From Hyphomicrobiales bacterium (GTDB lineage: Bacteria; Pseudomonadota; Alphaproteobacteria; Rhizobiales; Xanthobacteraceae): DNA of 6,286 nucleotides. Under the pieces are notes generated by a model, which had not been told where the DNA came from, searched no databases, and saw only the letters and a program-made list of their open reading frames with translations. The first letter of the stretch is position 1, and each line of letters begins with the position of its first letter. The stretch lies in NCBI GenBank assembly GCA_003164375.1, contig PLTE01000268.1, positions 1-6,286 on the forward strand. The letters run 5' to 3'. The translations under genes were made by a program, and so were the position numbers. Positions 1-5,646 of this stretch are shown here, one piece after another.

Positions 1-365
1 TCGGCCTGAATCACGTCGCAGTCGATGGTGATTTGCCGCTCGCCGAGCGCTTTGAGATCGACCACCGAACGCAGGCTGCGGCCGATCAGACGCTGGATTT
101 CCATGGTGCGGCCGTTCTGTTTGCCGGCCGAGGCTTCGCGCCGCGTGCGTTCGAGCGTGGCGCGCGGCAGCATGCCGTATTCGGCCGTGATCCAGCCCCG
201 CGCCTGGCCTTTCAGCCACGGCGGCAGACGGTCCTCCAATGTTGCAGTCACCAGCACGTGGGTGTCGCCGAATTTTACGAAACAGGAGCCTTCCGCATAT
301 TTCACAACGCCGCGCTCGAGCGAGACGGGACGCAATTCGTCGGGTTGTCGGCGGCTCGGCCGCAT
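1..365 (-). CDS. rph: Ribonuclease PH, N-terminal part (3' end outside window)
   Basis: RNase PH is a phosphorolytic 3'-5' exoribonuclease that trims tRNA 3' ends in the cytoplasm, working as a ring-shaped hexamer. The first 121 codons are present, about half of the usual length of roughly 238 residues, and the gene runs off the left edge. The sequence opens MRPSRRQPDELRPVSLERGV and contains KFGDTHVLVTATLE (31-44), LKGQARGWITAEYGMLPR (51-68), GKQNGRTMEIQRLIGRSLR (81-99) and DLKALGERQITIDCDVIQA (103-121), all family hallmarks. Arg86 in GKQNGRTMEIQ corresponds to the phosphate-site arginine described in the family. The start is supported by AGGAGA (371-376) five bases upstream of ATG. It is divergent from the MmgE/PrpD-like gene. 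The alphaproteobacterial arrangement of rph divergent from hrcA is known; here another gene lies between them. Identification is firm; integrity of the C-terminal half cannot be judged. Confidence 0.96.
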   Translation of the reverse strand, partial: MRPSRRQPDELRPVSLERGVVKYAEGSCFVKFGDTHVLVTATLEDRLPPWLKGQARGWITAEYGMLPRATLERTRREASAGKQNGRTMEIQRLIGRSLRSVVDLKALGERQITIDCDVIQA

Positions 366-468
366 GCGGATCTCCTGGTTGCCGAACGCAAAGCGTCCGC
401 TGCGACTGCCTTTTAGGCGCTCCACTATGGCCGCCACAAGACCGTAGGGCCATTTGCCCGAGAGGCGA

Positions 469-498
469 TTGCCAGTGACGGCGGCTAACCGCTACGCT
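469..498 (+). promoter_or_regulatory. Possible housekeeping promoter of the MmgE/PrpD-like gene
   Basis: TTGCCA (469-474) matches five of six bases of a sigma-70 -35 box. After an 18-base spacer comes TACGCT (493-498), which matches only three of six bases of the -10 consensus. The position is sensible: transcription would start near 505, just before the ribosome binding site at 518-525. Alphaproteobacterial -10 boxes are often weak, so this is a candidate only. A perfect 8-base palindrome, CTCGCGAG (502-509), lies at the expected start point and may be chance in GC-rich DNA. Confidence 0.25.
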
Positions 499-532
499 CC
501 GCTCGCGAGAAGCCATCAGGGAGAGAGCGACC

Positions 533-1930
533 GTGAAGGACGTAACCCAAGAAGCCACACACGTATTGGCCGAATTCGCCGCCACGCTCAGTTACGAAGA
601 CGTGCCGGCGCGCGTCCGCGAGCATTGTAAAAACCTCATTCTCGACGCGCTGGCTTGTGCGGTCGCCGGCCATCGGGGCGAGGAGACCGGCCAGGTCGCA
701 GCACTCGCCTCGGCCCTGGCGCAAGGCCGTGAATCGCGCGTGATCGGCGGCGGGCATTTGTCGCTTGCCGGCGCCACGCTCTTGAACGGCTATCTCATCA
801 CCGCGGTCACTATGTGCGATGTGCATCGCGCGACCATGACGCATGTCACCCCGGAAATCGTGCCACCGGCACTCGCGATCGCGGAACGCGATGACCTGTC
901 CGGCCGCGACCTTCTGGTTGCCATCGCCGCGGGCTGTGAAGTGACGACGCGGATCGGCATCGGCCTCGATTATCCGGTGTTTCGCGCGCGCGGCTGGCAC
1001 GGGCCGGGCATCCTCGGTCCGTTCGGCGCGGCGGCAGCCGTCGGCTCGCTCCTCGAATTCGATGCCGAGACCATGGCGCGGGCATTCGGGCTTGCCGGCA
1101 GTCAGGCCGCCGGCACCTTTGCCGCCTGGGGGACGCCAACGGTGAAATTCCATCAATGCCGCGGCGCACTGTCGGGACTGATGGCGGCGCTCTTGGCGCA
1201 ACAGAGCTTCGTTGCGACGCATGAGTTCCTCACCGCCAAGGACGGCGGGCTCTACAACGCCTATGCCAGCGGCGGCAAGCCGGACGCGGCGATTGCCGAT
1301 CTCGGGCAGCGCTTCGAACTCATGCAGATCGCGCTCCGGCTCTGGCCGTCGGCGACGCTGATTCAAGGTCTCAATACGGCTTTGTTCGAGCTCGTGGAGA
1401 AGCACGCGATCGATCCCGCGCATGTGCGCAAGGTCCGCGTCGCGCTGAGCAAGACCGCATTCGACATGCACGGCGGTTTTAGCACCTACAAAGCCAAGTT
1501 CGAGGCGCTGTTGTCGACGCATTACACCGCCGCCGTAATCCTGCACGATCGGGCGCTGACTTTGGCGCAATTCGAGCCGAAACGTTACGACGATCCGAAA
1601 CTGCGCGCCTTCGCCGCCGAAAAGGTCGAAGTCCGCGCCGACGCGGCGGTCGCCGGATCGCAGGCCGTGGTCGAGATCGCGATGGACGACGGCAGTATAT
1701 TCACCGCGCGTTGCGAGCATCCGCTCGGTGGCGCCGAGAATCCGCTGTCGCGCGCGCAGATCGAGCAAAAATTCCGTAGCTATGCCGACGGCGTTTTGCC
1801 CGGCGCGCATGTCGCCGATATCATTGGTGCGGTCGATCGCCTGGAGGAGTTCGGCTCGGTGCGCAAGCTGATGACGCTCCTTGGCGCTGCAGAGAGCGCC
1901 GCAACACGTGCGATGGCGGCAGCGGAGTGA
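533..1930 (+). CDS. MmgE/PrpD family protein (2-methylcitrate dehydratase-like)
   Basis: 465 residues, full length for the MmgE/PrpD fold, whose members include 2-methylcitrate dehydratase, cis-aconitate decarboxylase and iminodisuccinate epimerase. The GTG start follows AGGGAGAG (518-525) at about 7 bases. Family features in order: N-terminal helical segment with LILDALACAVAG (35-46), CDVHRATMTHVTPEIVPPALA (95-115), GWHGPGILGPFGAAAAVGSLL (154-174), AFGLAGSQAAGTFAAWG (184-200), KFHQCRGALSGLMAALLAQQ (205-224), LRLWPSA (268-274) and STHYTAAV (328-335). Asp96, His104, His156, Lys205 and Tyr331 sit where the family's proposed catalytic residues are expected. The usual lysine before the aromatic-proline motif is Arg269. 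I see no prpB or prpC beside it, so a propionate-degradation role is unsupported and the substrate is unknown. Tandem in-frame stops (TGA TAA) end the gene. hrcA starts 45 bases later, suggesting cotranscription. Family assignment is firm; specific function is not. Confidence 0.9.
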   Translation: MKDVTQEATHVLAEFAATLSYEDVPARVREHCKNLILDALACAVAGHRGEETGQVAALASALAQGRESRVIGGGHLSLAGATLLNGYLITAVTMCDVHRATMTHVTPEIVPPALAIAERDDLSGRDLLVAIAAGCEVTTRIGIGLDYPVFRARGWHGPGILGPFGAAAAVGSLLEFDAETMARAFGLAGSQAAGTFAAWGTPTVKFHQCRGALSGLMAALLAQQSFVATHEFLTAKDGGLYNAYASGGKPDAAIADLGQRFELMQIALRLWPSATLIQGLNTALFELVEKHAIDPAHVRKVRVALSKTAFDMHGGFSTYKAKFEALLSTHYTAAVILHDRALTLAQFEPKRYDDPKLRAFAAEKVEVRADAAVAGSQAVVEIAMDDGSIFTARCEHPLGGAENPLSRAQIEQKFRSYADGVLPGAHVADIIGAVDRLEEFGSVRKLMTLLGAAESAATRAMAAAE

Positions 1931-1975
1931 TAAATAACCTGCGGGCGGCCGGCGCCGGGCGTTGGGAGTCATTTT

Positions 1976-3061
1976 TTGTCCAGCCATGATTTTTCTCTTG
2001 GCATGAACCAGCTGGGCTTGGCCCAGCTCAACGAGCGTTCGCGCGAGATTTTTCGCCTGATCGTCGAGAGCTATCTCGCCACCGGTGAGCCGGTCGGCTC
2101 GCGCAACCTGTCGCGCATCCTGCCGATGACGTTGTCTCCGGCGTCGGTGCGCAACGTCATGTCCGATCTCGAACAGCTGGGATTGGTCTATGCGCCGCAT
2201 ACCTCGGCCGGCCGCTTGCCGACAGAAATGGGGCTGCGGTTCTTCGTCGATGCGCTGATGCAGATCGGCGACATCGGCGAACGCGACCGCATGGCGATCG
2301 AGGCCCAGGTAGCGGCTTCGGGCCAGGGCAAATCGGTCGAAGCGGTGCTGACCGAAGCCTCGGGTTTGCTCTCGGGCTTAAGTCGCGCCGCCGGCGTGGT
2401 GCTCACCGCCAAATCCAATCCGCGGCTCAAGCACATCGAGTTCGTCCGTCTCGAGCCAGAACGGGCGCTCGGCATCCTCGTCGGCGAGGACGGTCAGGTC
2501 GAAAACCGCGTCCTCAATGTCCCGGTTGGCTTGCCGACCTCGGCGTTGGTCGAAGCCGCGAATTTTCTCAATTCGCGCATCCGCGGCCACACCCTCGACG
2601 AGGTCAAAATCGAGATCCAACGGACCCTCAAGGAGAGCCAGGCCGAGCTCGACCAGCTGACGCAAAAAATCATCGCCGAAGGGCTGGCGAGTTGGTCGGG
2701 CGGTGAGAGCGACGAGCGCAAGCTGATCGTTCGCGGCCAAGCGCATCTGCTCGACGACCTCAAGGCGATCGCCGACCTCGAACGGGTGCGGCTTTTGTTC
2801 GACGATCTGGAGACCCGGCGCGAGGTGATCGATTTGCTAGGCCGCGCCGAGCGGGCCGAGGGGGTGCGGGTCTTCATCGGCTCGGAGAACAAGCTGTTCT
2901 CGCTATCCGGCTCGTCGACCATCGTGGCGCCCTATCACGATGCCTCCGGCCAGATTGTCGGCGTGCTCGGCGTGATCGGCCCGACGCGGCTGAATTACGC
3001 GCGCATCGTCCCCATGGTCGATTATACCGCCAAGGTCGTGAGCAAGCTGCTCGGCGGTTGA
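1976..3061 (+). CDS. hrcA: Heat-inducible transcription repressor HrcA
   Basis: HrcA is a dimeric repressor that binds the CIRCE inverted repeat upstream of chaperone genes and needs GroEL for activity. The product is 361 residues. The N-terminal winged-helix region (about 15-90) shows RSREIFRLIVESYLATGEPVGSR (21-43), TLSPASVRNVMSDLEQLGL (52-70) and the signature TSAGRLPTEMGLRFFVD (76-92). A GAF-like region follows, roughly 120-260. The C-terminus has the typical VGVLGVIGPTRLNYARIVPMVDYTAKVVSKLL (328-359). The start chosen is TTG at 1976, preceded by GGGAG (1964-1968) with a 7-base gap. An in-frame ATG at 2003 (residue 10) lacks a convincing ribosome binding site and would still leave the winged helix intact. 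No CIRCE operator is visible in the 45 bases upstream. The gene precedes grpE by 95 bases. Identification is firm; the exact start is moderately sure. Confidence 0.96.
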   Translation: MSSHDFSLGMNQLGLAQLNERSREIFRLIVESYLATGEPVGSRNLSRILPMTLSPASVRNVMSDLEQLGLVYAPHTSAGRLPTEMGLRFFVDALMQIGDIGERDRMAIEAQVAASGQGKSVEAVLTEASGLLSGLSRAAGVVLTAKSNPRLKHIEFVRLEPERALGILVGEDGQVENRVLNVPVGLPTSALVEAANFLNSRIRGHTLDEVKIEIQRTLKESQAELDQLTQKIIAEGLASWSGGESDERKLIVRGQAHLLDDLKAIADLERVRLLFDDLETRREVIDLLGRAERAEGVRVFIGSENKLFSLSGSSTIVAPYHDASGQIVGVLGVIGPTRLNYARIVPMVDYTAKVVSKLLGG

Positions 3062-3100
3062 CGGTGCCCCGCCGCAATCGGCTCAGCCCTTTCCAGGCGC

Positions 3101-3128
3101 TTGATTTTTGCCGGTGGAACCCTGATAT
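3101..3128 (+). promoter_or_regulatory. Possible promoter upstream of grpE
   Basis: The 95-base gap between hrcA and grpE contains CTTGATT (from 3100), giving TTGATT as a -35-like box at 3101-3106. A 16-base spacer leads to TGATAT (3123-3128) as a weak -10 box. The same site partly fits the alphaproteobacterial sigma-32 pattern: CTTG, 17 bases, then CCTGATA, where the consensus recalled is C-Y-T-A-T-N-T, so only the first three bases of the -10 agree. It could serve either sigma factor, or grpE may simply be read from the hrcA promoter. The evidence is positional and motif-based only. Confidence 0.3.
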
Positions 3129-3156
3129 GCGGGGCAGTCAGCTAGTAGGATGAGAT

Positions 3157-3771
3157 ATGACGGAACAGACCGCTCGCGCAGACGACGAAGCGGCCCAGCC
3201 GCAACAGGCTGCGGCTGCCGCGGGGGATTCGCCGCAGCCCGATCCGGTGGCCGTCGCGGTCGAGCTCCGCGACCGGCTGTTACGGACGCTTGCCGAGATG
3301 GAGAACGTGCGCAAGCGCACCGACCGTGAAGTGGCCGAGTCGCGGCTTTATGGTGTCTCGTCTTTTGCCCGTGACGTTCTCGTCGTCGCCGACAATATGC
3401 GTCGCGCGCTGGATGCGGTCGCGCCGGAATTGCGTGCCGGCGCCCAAGCCGGTGTGAAGGCCCTCATCGACGGCGTCGAACTGACCGAGCGCGAGCTCCT
3501 CAAAGCGTTAGAAAAAAACGGCGTGCGCCAGTTCACGCCGCAAGGCGAGAAATTCGATCCCAATCTGCATCAGGCGATGTATGAAGTGCCCGATGCCACA
3601 GTGCCCGCCGGCAGCGTCGTTCAAGTGGTGCAGCCCGGTTACATGATCGGCGAGCGCGTGCTGCGGCCGGCGCTGGTTGGGGTGTCGAAGGGCGGACCGA
3701 AAGCGGCGCCGGTTTCGGTCACCAACGACAATGCCAAAGCGGCGAAAGAGCCGGCGGCCAAAGAATCCTAG
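3157..3771 (+). CDS. grpE: GrpE, nucleotide exchange factor of DnaK
   Basis: GrpE is the cytoplasmic cochaperone that releases ADP from DnaK and acts as a thermosensor. The 204 residues show a low-complexity, Ala/Gln/Asp-rich N-terminal tail (1-30), a long helical segment (about 35-85) including RTLAEMENVRKRTDREVAES (43-62) that forms the dimer stalk, and the beta domain (about 123-178). The latter carries the family signature GEKFDPNLHQAM (130-141), then VVQVVQPGYMIGERVLRPALVGVSK (154-178). A charged, probably disordered tail (179-204) ends the protein. The ATG is preceded by TAGGATGAG (3146-3154). An in-frame ATG at 3127 is cut off by TGA at 3151, fixing the start. It lies 95 bases after hrcA, the common alphaproteobacterial hrcA-grpE pairing. 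dnaK and dnaJ are not in the window. Identification is firm. Confidence 0.97.
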   Translation: MTEQTARADDEAAQPQQAAAAAGDSPQPDPVAVAVELRDRLLRTLAEMENVRKRTDREVAESRLYGVSSFARDVLVVADNMRRALDAVAPELRAGAQAGVKALIDGVELTERELLKALEKNGVRQFTPQGEKFDPNLHQAMYEVPDATVPAGSVVQVVQPGYMIGERVLRPALVGVSKGGPKAAPVSVTNDNAKAAKEPAAKES

Positions 3772-3774
3772 TCC

Positions 3775-3825
3775 CTGATCCAATTCGATTAGGTTCGGAT
3801 CAGCAGTTTCTAGACTTTTTGTTTT
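3775..3825 (+). terminator. Possible weak terminator after grpE
   Basis: Four bases after the grpE stop, CTGATCC (3775-3781) pairs perfectly with GGATCAG (3797-3803), separated by 15 bases. A T-rich stretch follows, ending in a run of five Ts at 3816-3820. The stem is short and AT-containing, and the T-run starts some 12 bases after it, so this is not a textbook intrinsic terminator. The second arm can instead pair with the downstream copy at 3833-3842, so the two structures exclude each other. Confidence 0.25.
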
Positions 3826-3842
3826 GCATGATCTGATCCGAA
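3794..3842. repeat. Inverted repeat, Rhizobiales-type intergenic palindrome (partial)
   Basis: TTCGGATCAG (3794-3803) and CTGATCCGAA (3833-3842) are perfect 10-base inverted copies separated by 29 bases. The pairing can extend by GG at 3792-3793 with CC at 3845-3846 if two As are bulged. The right arm lies within a stretch beginning TTTGCATGATCTGATCC, which I recall as the left half of a palindromic repeat common between genes in Bradyrhizobium and relatives. The expected right half (ending near GGGATCATGC) is absent and is replaced by other repeat-like sequence. The inverted repeat is seen directly; the repeat-family link is from memory. Confidence 0.55.
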
Positions 3843-3854
3843 AACCGGCTACCC

Positions 3855-3870
3855 CCCGATCAAGTTCGGG
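3855..3870. repeat. Short inverted repeat in the convergent spacer
   Basis: CCCGA (3855-3859) and TCGGG (3866-3870) form a 5-base stem around TCAAGT. It directly follows the truncated palindrome at 3794-3842. On the plus strand five Ts (3879-3883) follow after eight bases, so it could contribute weakly to ending grpE transcripts, but the stem is short. Confidence 0.35.
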
Positions 3871-3881
3871 CGCAGGCCTTT

Positions 3882-3898
3882 TTGGAGTCACGCTCCAA
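3882..3898. repeat. Stem-loop just past the end of the minus-strand operon
   Basis: TTGGAG (3882-3887) and CTCCAA (3893-3898) are a perfect 6-base inverted repeat with the 5-base loop TCACG. Read on the minus strand, it begins four bases after the TAA stop of the exported-protein gene and is followed by AAAAAGG rather than Ts. It therefore does not look like a standard intrinsic terminator, but it could protect the transcript 3' end. Confidence 0.4.
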
Positions 3899-3902
3899 GA
3901 AC

Positions 3903-4892
3903 TTATTTCGAATCGACACTGTCGCGCACAGCGCGCAGGCGTGTGAAGGCGGCCGGCCACATGTCAACGGGCGCGATGCCGATCATTTGTATGAAACCGC
4001 CCGAGCCGAAGCGCAACCATTGCACGACCATGATATCGGCGTCAGTCCGCGCTTCCTTGGCCTTCGCCAAGGTCTCATAACCGGCTTGGCTACCGATGCG
4101 CAGCCGCTCCGCATCTTGGATGTGGACATCCTTGATGCCGCCGATCTGGCCGAATGTCACTCGCGCAAAGTTGTCCCGATCCGCCGCTTCCGTGGGGCCG
4201 CCCGACATAACGGCGATCAGGAAATGCGTCACATGGGTAGGGTCGGATGCGTCCTTACTCTGGTCGGGCGGTGCATCGACCAGCATCAGGGCGCCGCCCG
4301 GTATGATGTCGTCGATGCGGAAGCCGGCCATGTCGCCGACCGTGAACGGCAACAGGCTCAGTCGCTCCGCGTCCGGCACGCTCGCGCGCACCGCGAGCGT
4401 TGCCAGCGCATCGTGCACGACGCTGTCTGAATAGGTTTGGTCCGGGGGGTCCGTGACGGTGGTCTGCACGGTGACGACGGCGGTGATATCGCCCGTCGCC
4501 GCGATCAAGAGCCATTTGCGATAGCGTGCTTTGTCGTCCGCTTGACCGCCACTGAGAATGAAACCCTTGCCGGCGCCAAGCTCGATCGGCTCGCGCTTGT
4601 TGATCTCGAAGCCTTGCTTCTGCAGCGCCTCCGGAACCAGGGATTTGTCCAGTTGATCGTAAGCCGCGGCCGGCAGGGCGGCGAGAAGAATGGCGGCCTT
4701 CTTATCCACGTCCTCAAAGCCCTCGAACGTCCGGCTTTGCACCATGCCGGGCGGCGGCACCAGGCCGAGCCGTGAGCCGGTGGGGAAGATCGGCTCCGCC
4801 GCCCATGCCGGCATCGCCAACAGCACGAGTGCGAGAATGGTACCCAAGCCGGCGCAGCCACTGTTCGACGGGATTTTGATCGCGCGATTCAT
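3903..4892 (-). CDS. Predicted exported protein of unknown function
   Basis: I do not recognise this 329-residue protein. A signal peptide is clear: a short basic N-terminus (MNRAIK), a hydrophobic stretch GLGTILALVLLAMPAW (15-30) and an Ala-Trp-Ala cleavage motif (29-31) before AEPIFPTG, so export across the inner membrane is likely. No lipobox cysteine or further membrane segment is apparent. The mature part alternates beta-like stretches and short helices, such as LVPPPGM (44-50), KGFILSGGQ, WLLIAATGDITAVVTVQTTV, MAGFRIDDIIPGGALMLVDAP and the closing AAFTRLRAVRDSVDSK. The layout is loosely reminiscent of small PsbP/DcrB-type folds, but that is only an impression. No catalytic motif stands out. 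Its ATG overlaps the alkB stop by four bases (ATGA) and has no clear ribosome binding site of its own, so its translation is probably coupled to alkB. The coding call is firm; the function is unknown. Confidence 0.88.
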   Translation of the reverse strand: MNRAIKIPSNSGCAGLGTILALVLLAMPAWAAEPIFPTGSRLGLVPPPGMVQSRTFEGFEDVDKKAAILLAALPAAAYDQLDKSLVPEALQKQGFEINKREPIELGAGKGFILSGGQADDKARYRKWLLIAATGDITAVVTVQTTVTDPPDQTYSDSVVHDALATLAVRASVPDAERLSLLPFTVGDMAGFRIDDIIPGGALMLVDAPPDQSKDASDPTHVTHFLIAVMSGGPTEAADRDNFARVTFGQIGGIKDVHIQDAERLRIGSQAGYETLAKAKEARTDADIMVVQWLRFGSGGFIQMIGIAPVDMWPAAFTRLRAVRDSVDSK

Positions 4893-5566
4893 TGTAAGGT
4901 TTCTGGCAATTTTTCTGGCGTTGTCTCGGGGCGAGTCACCCGCCGCATGGTCAGATTGATCCGTCCGCCCCCTGCGAGCAAGGTCGAGCTGCCCGAATAG
5001 ATGCGATCAACGCCATGGAAGGCGAGCCGGGCGTTACCACCAAGAACGAGCACGTCGCCGGAATTGAGGCGGAAGGAGCGGGTAGGGTCACCGCGCTTGA
5101 GGCCGCCGATACGGAACAGACAGGTATCGCCGAGCGAAACCGAAACCACGGGCGCGGTGAAATCCGCCTCGTCGCGGTCCTGATGCAGGCCCATTTTGGC
5201 CGAAGCGGCGTAGAGATTGATCAGACAGGCCTCCGGCGGGTGCGGATAGTCGGCCACATCGTTCCAAAGTTCGAGGAGCGCATCGGGGAGCGCCGGCCAT
5301 GGCCGACCGGTCTCAGGATGCGCCGGTTCATAGCGATAGCCGTCCTCGTCGGAAAACCAGCCAAGCCGCCCGCAATTCGACATGCGCACCGACATCGGCC
5401 GGCCGGATTTAGGCATCCGCGGCGTGTAGGGCGGCGCACGATGGAACACCTCGCGCAGGGTCGCCATAAGCGCCTGCTGCCGCCTGAGATCGAAATAGCC
5501 GGGATACAGCAAAAGGCCGGATTTACTGGCATAATTCGTCCGGTTCGGGACCTGCGTCGGCTTCAT
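4889..5566 (-). CDS. alkB: AlkB-type alpha-ketoglutarate-dependent alkylated-base dioxygenase
   Basis: AlkB uses Fe(II), oxygen and 2-oxoglutarate to demethylate bases such as 1-methyladenine and 3-methylcytosine in DNA and RNA. The 225 residues compare with about 216 in E. coli. Family features: GLLLYPGYFD (17-26), PMSVRMSNCGRLGWFSDEDGYRY (57-79), ACLINLYAASAKMGLHQDRDEADF (113-136), APVVSVSLGDTCLFRIGG (138-155), RLNSGDVLVLGGNARLAFHGVDRI (166-189) and GGRINLTMRRV (200-210). His128, Asp130 and His184 form the iron triad, and Arg202 and Arg208 fit the 2-oxoglutarate and substrate arginines. The C-terminal tail RPETTPEKLPETLQ extends beyond the core. ATG 5566 is the first start after an in-frame TAA at 5603-5605; its ribosome binding site is weak. 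It leads a two-gene operon with the exported protein through an ATGA overlap. No ada or alkA is nearby. Identification is firm. Confidence 0.95.
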   Translation of the reverse strand: MKPTQVPNRTNYASKSGLLLYPGYFDLRRQQALMATLREVFHRAPPYTPRMPKSGRPMSVRMSNCGRLGWFSDEDGYRYEPAHPETGRPWPALPDALLELWNDVADYPHPPEACLINLYAASAKMGLHQDRDEADFTAPVVSVSLGDTCLFRIGGLKRGDPTRSFRLNSGDVLVLGGNARLAFHGVDRIYSGSSTLLAGGGRINLTMRRVTRPETTPEKLPETLQ

Positions 5567-5586
5567 TCTTTGTTCACTTCGAGGTT

Positions 5587-5600
5587 CCGCCGAAAGGCGG
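5587..5600. other. Stem-loop in the alkB leader / divergent spacer
   Basis: CCGCC (5587-5591) and GGCGG (5596-5600) form a perfect 5-base GC stem closing a GAAA tetraloop when read on the plus strand (TTTC on the minus strand). It lies about 20 bases upstream of the alkB start, so it would be in the alkB leader. Two weaker inverted repeats follow: AAGGC / GCCTT (5605-5609 / 5620-5624) and GCCGC / GCGGC (5626-5630 / 5640-5644), the last ending two bases before the glycosyltransferase ATG. No convincing promoter boxes are visible in this 80-base spacer. A role is not established. Confidence 0.35.
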
Positions 5601-5646
5601 CGTTAAGGCCAAAGCTGTAGCCTTCGCCGCAGTTTGGTGGCGGCTC

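Noticed and set aside
412..439. TTGTGG, 16 bases, CCTAAA on the minus strand as an rph promoter
   Set aside because: Only three bases of each box agree with consensus once the spacing is fixed, too weak to list as a feature.
25..478. Overlapping plus-strand open frames opposite rph
   Set aside because: They are antisense to the well-conserved RNase PH N-terminus; their products show Arg/Ser/Pro-rich shadow composition and no ribosome binding site.
1883..1900. GGCGCT / AGCGCC inverted repeat with a 6-base loop
   Set aside because: It lies inside the coding region of the MmgE/PrpD-like gene, has no T-run after it, and is readily explained by chance in GC-rich codons.
1925..1933. GAGTGATAA, one base off the right arm of CIRCE (GAGTGCTAA), shortly before hrcA
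   Set aside because: The expected left arm nine bases upstream (1907-1915) matches TTAGCACTC at only about three of nine bases, and the sequence is explained by the tandem stop codons of the preceding gene.
1949..1958. Perfect 10-base palindrome CCGGCGCCGG between the MmgE/PrpD-like gene and hrcA
   Set aside because: It has no loop, so it is not a hairpin, and such GC-only palindromes are common by chance at this composition. The T-run at 1972-1977 is 13 bases away and overlaps the hrcA start.
1986..2006. Six-codon out-of-frame reading frame overlapping the hrcA start
   Set aside because: It has no ribosome binding site of its own and overlaps coding sequence; nothing indicates a leader peptide.
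485..2200. A 571-codon open frame on the minus strand opposite the MmgE/PrpD-like gene and hrcA start
   Set aside because: It lies antisense to two genes with clear family motifs. Its product is Arg/His/Gly-rich with no domain pattern, typical of a shadow frame in GC-rich DNA.
3882..4430. Plus-strand open frame of 182 codons opposite the exported-protein gene
   Set aside because: It is antisense to a gene with a signal peptide and operon coupling. Its product has no recognisable domain and its start lies in the repeat region.
5015..5620. Plus-strand open frame of 201 codons opposite alkB
   Set aside because: It is antisense to alkB, which has every expected catalytic residue.
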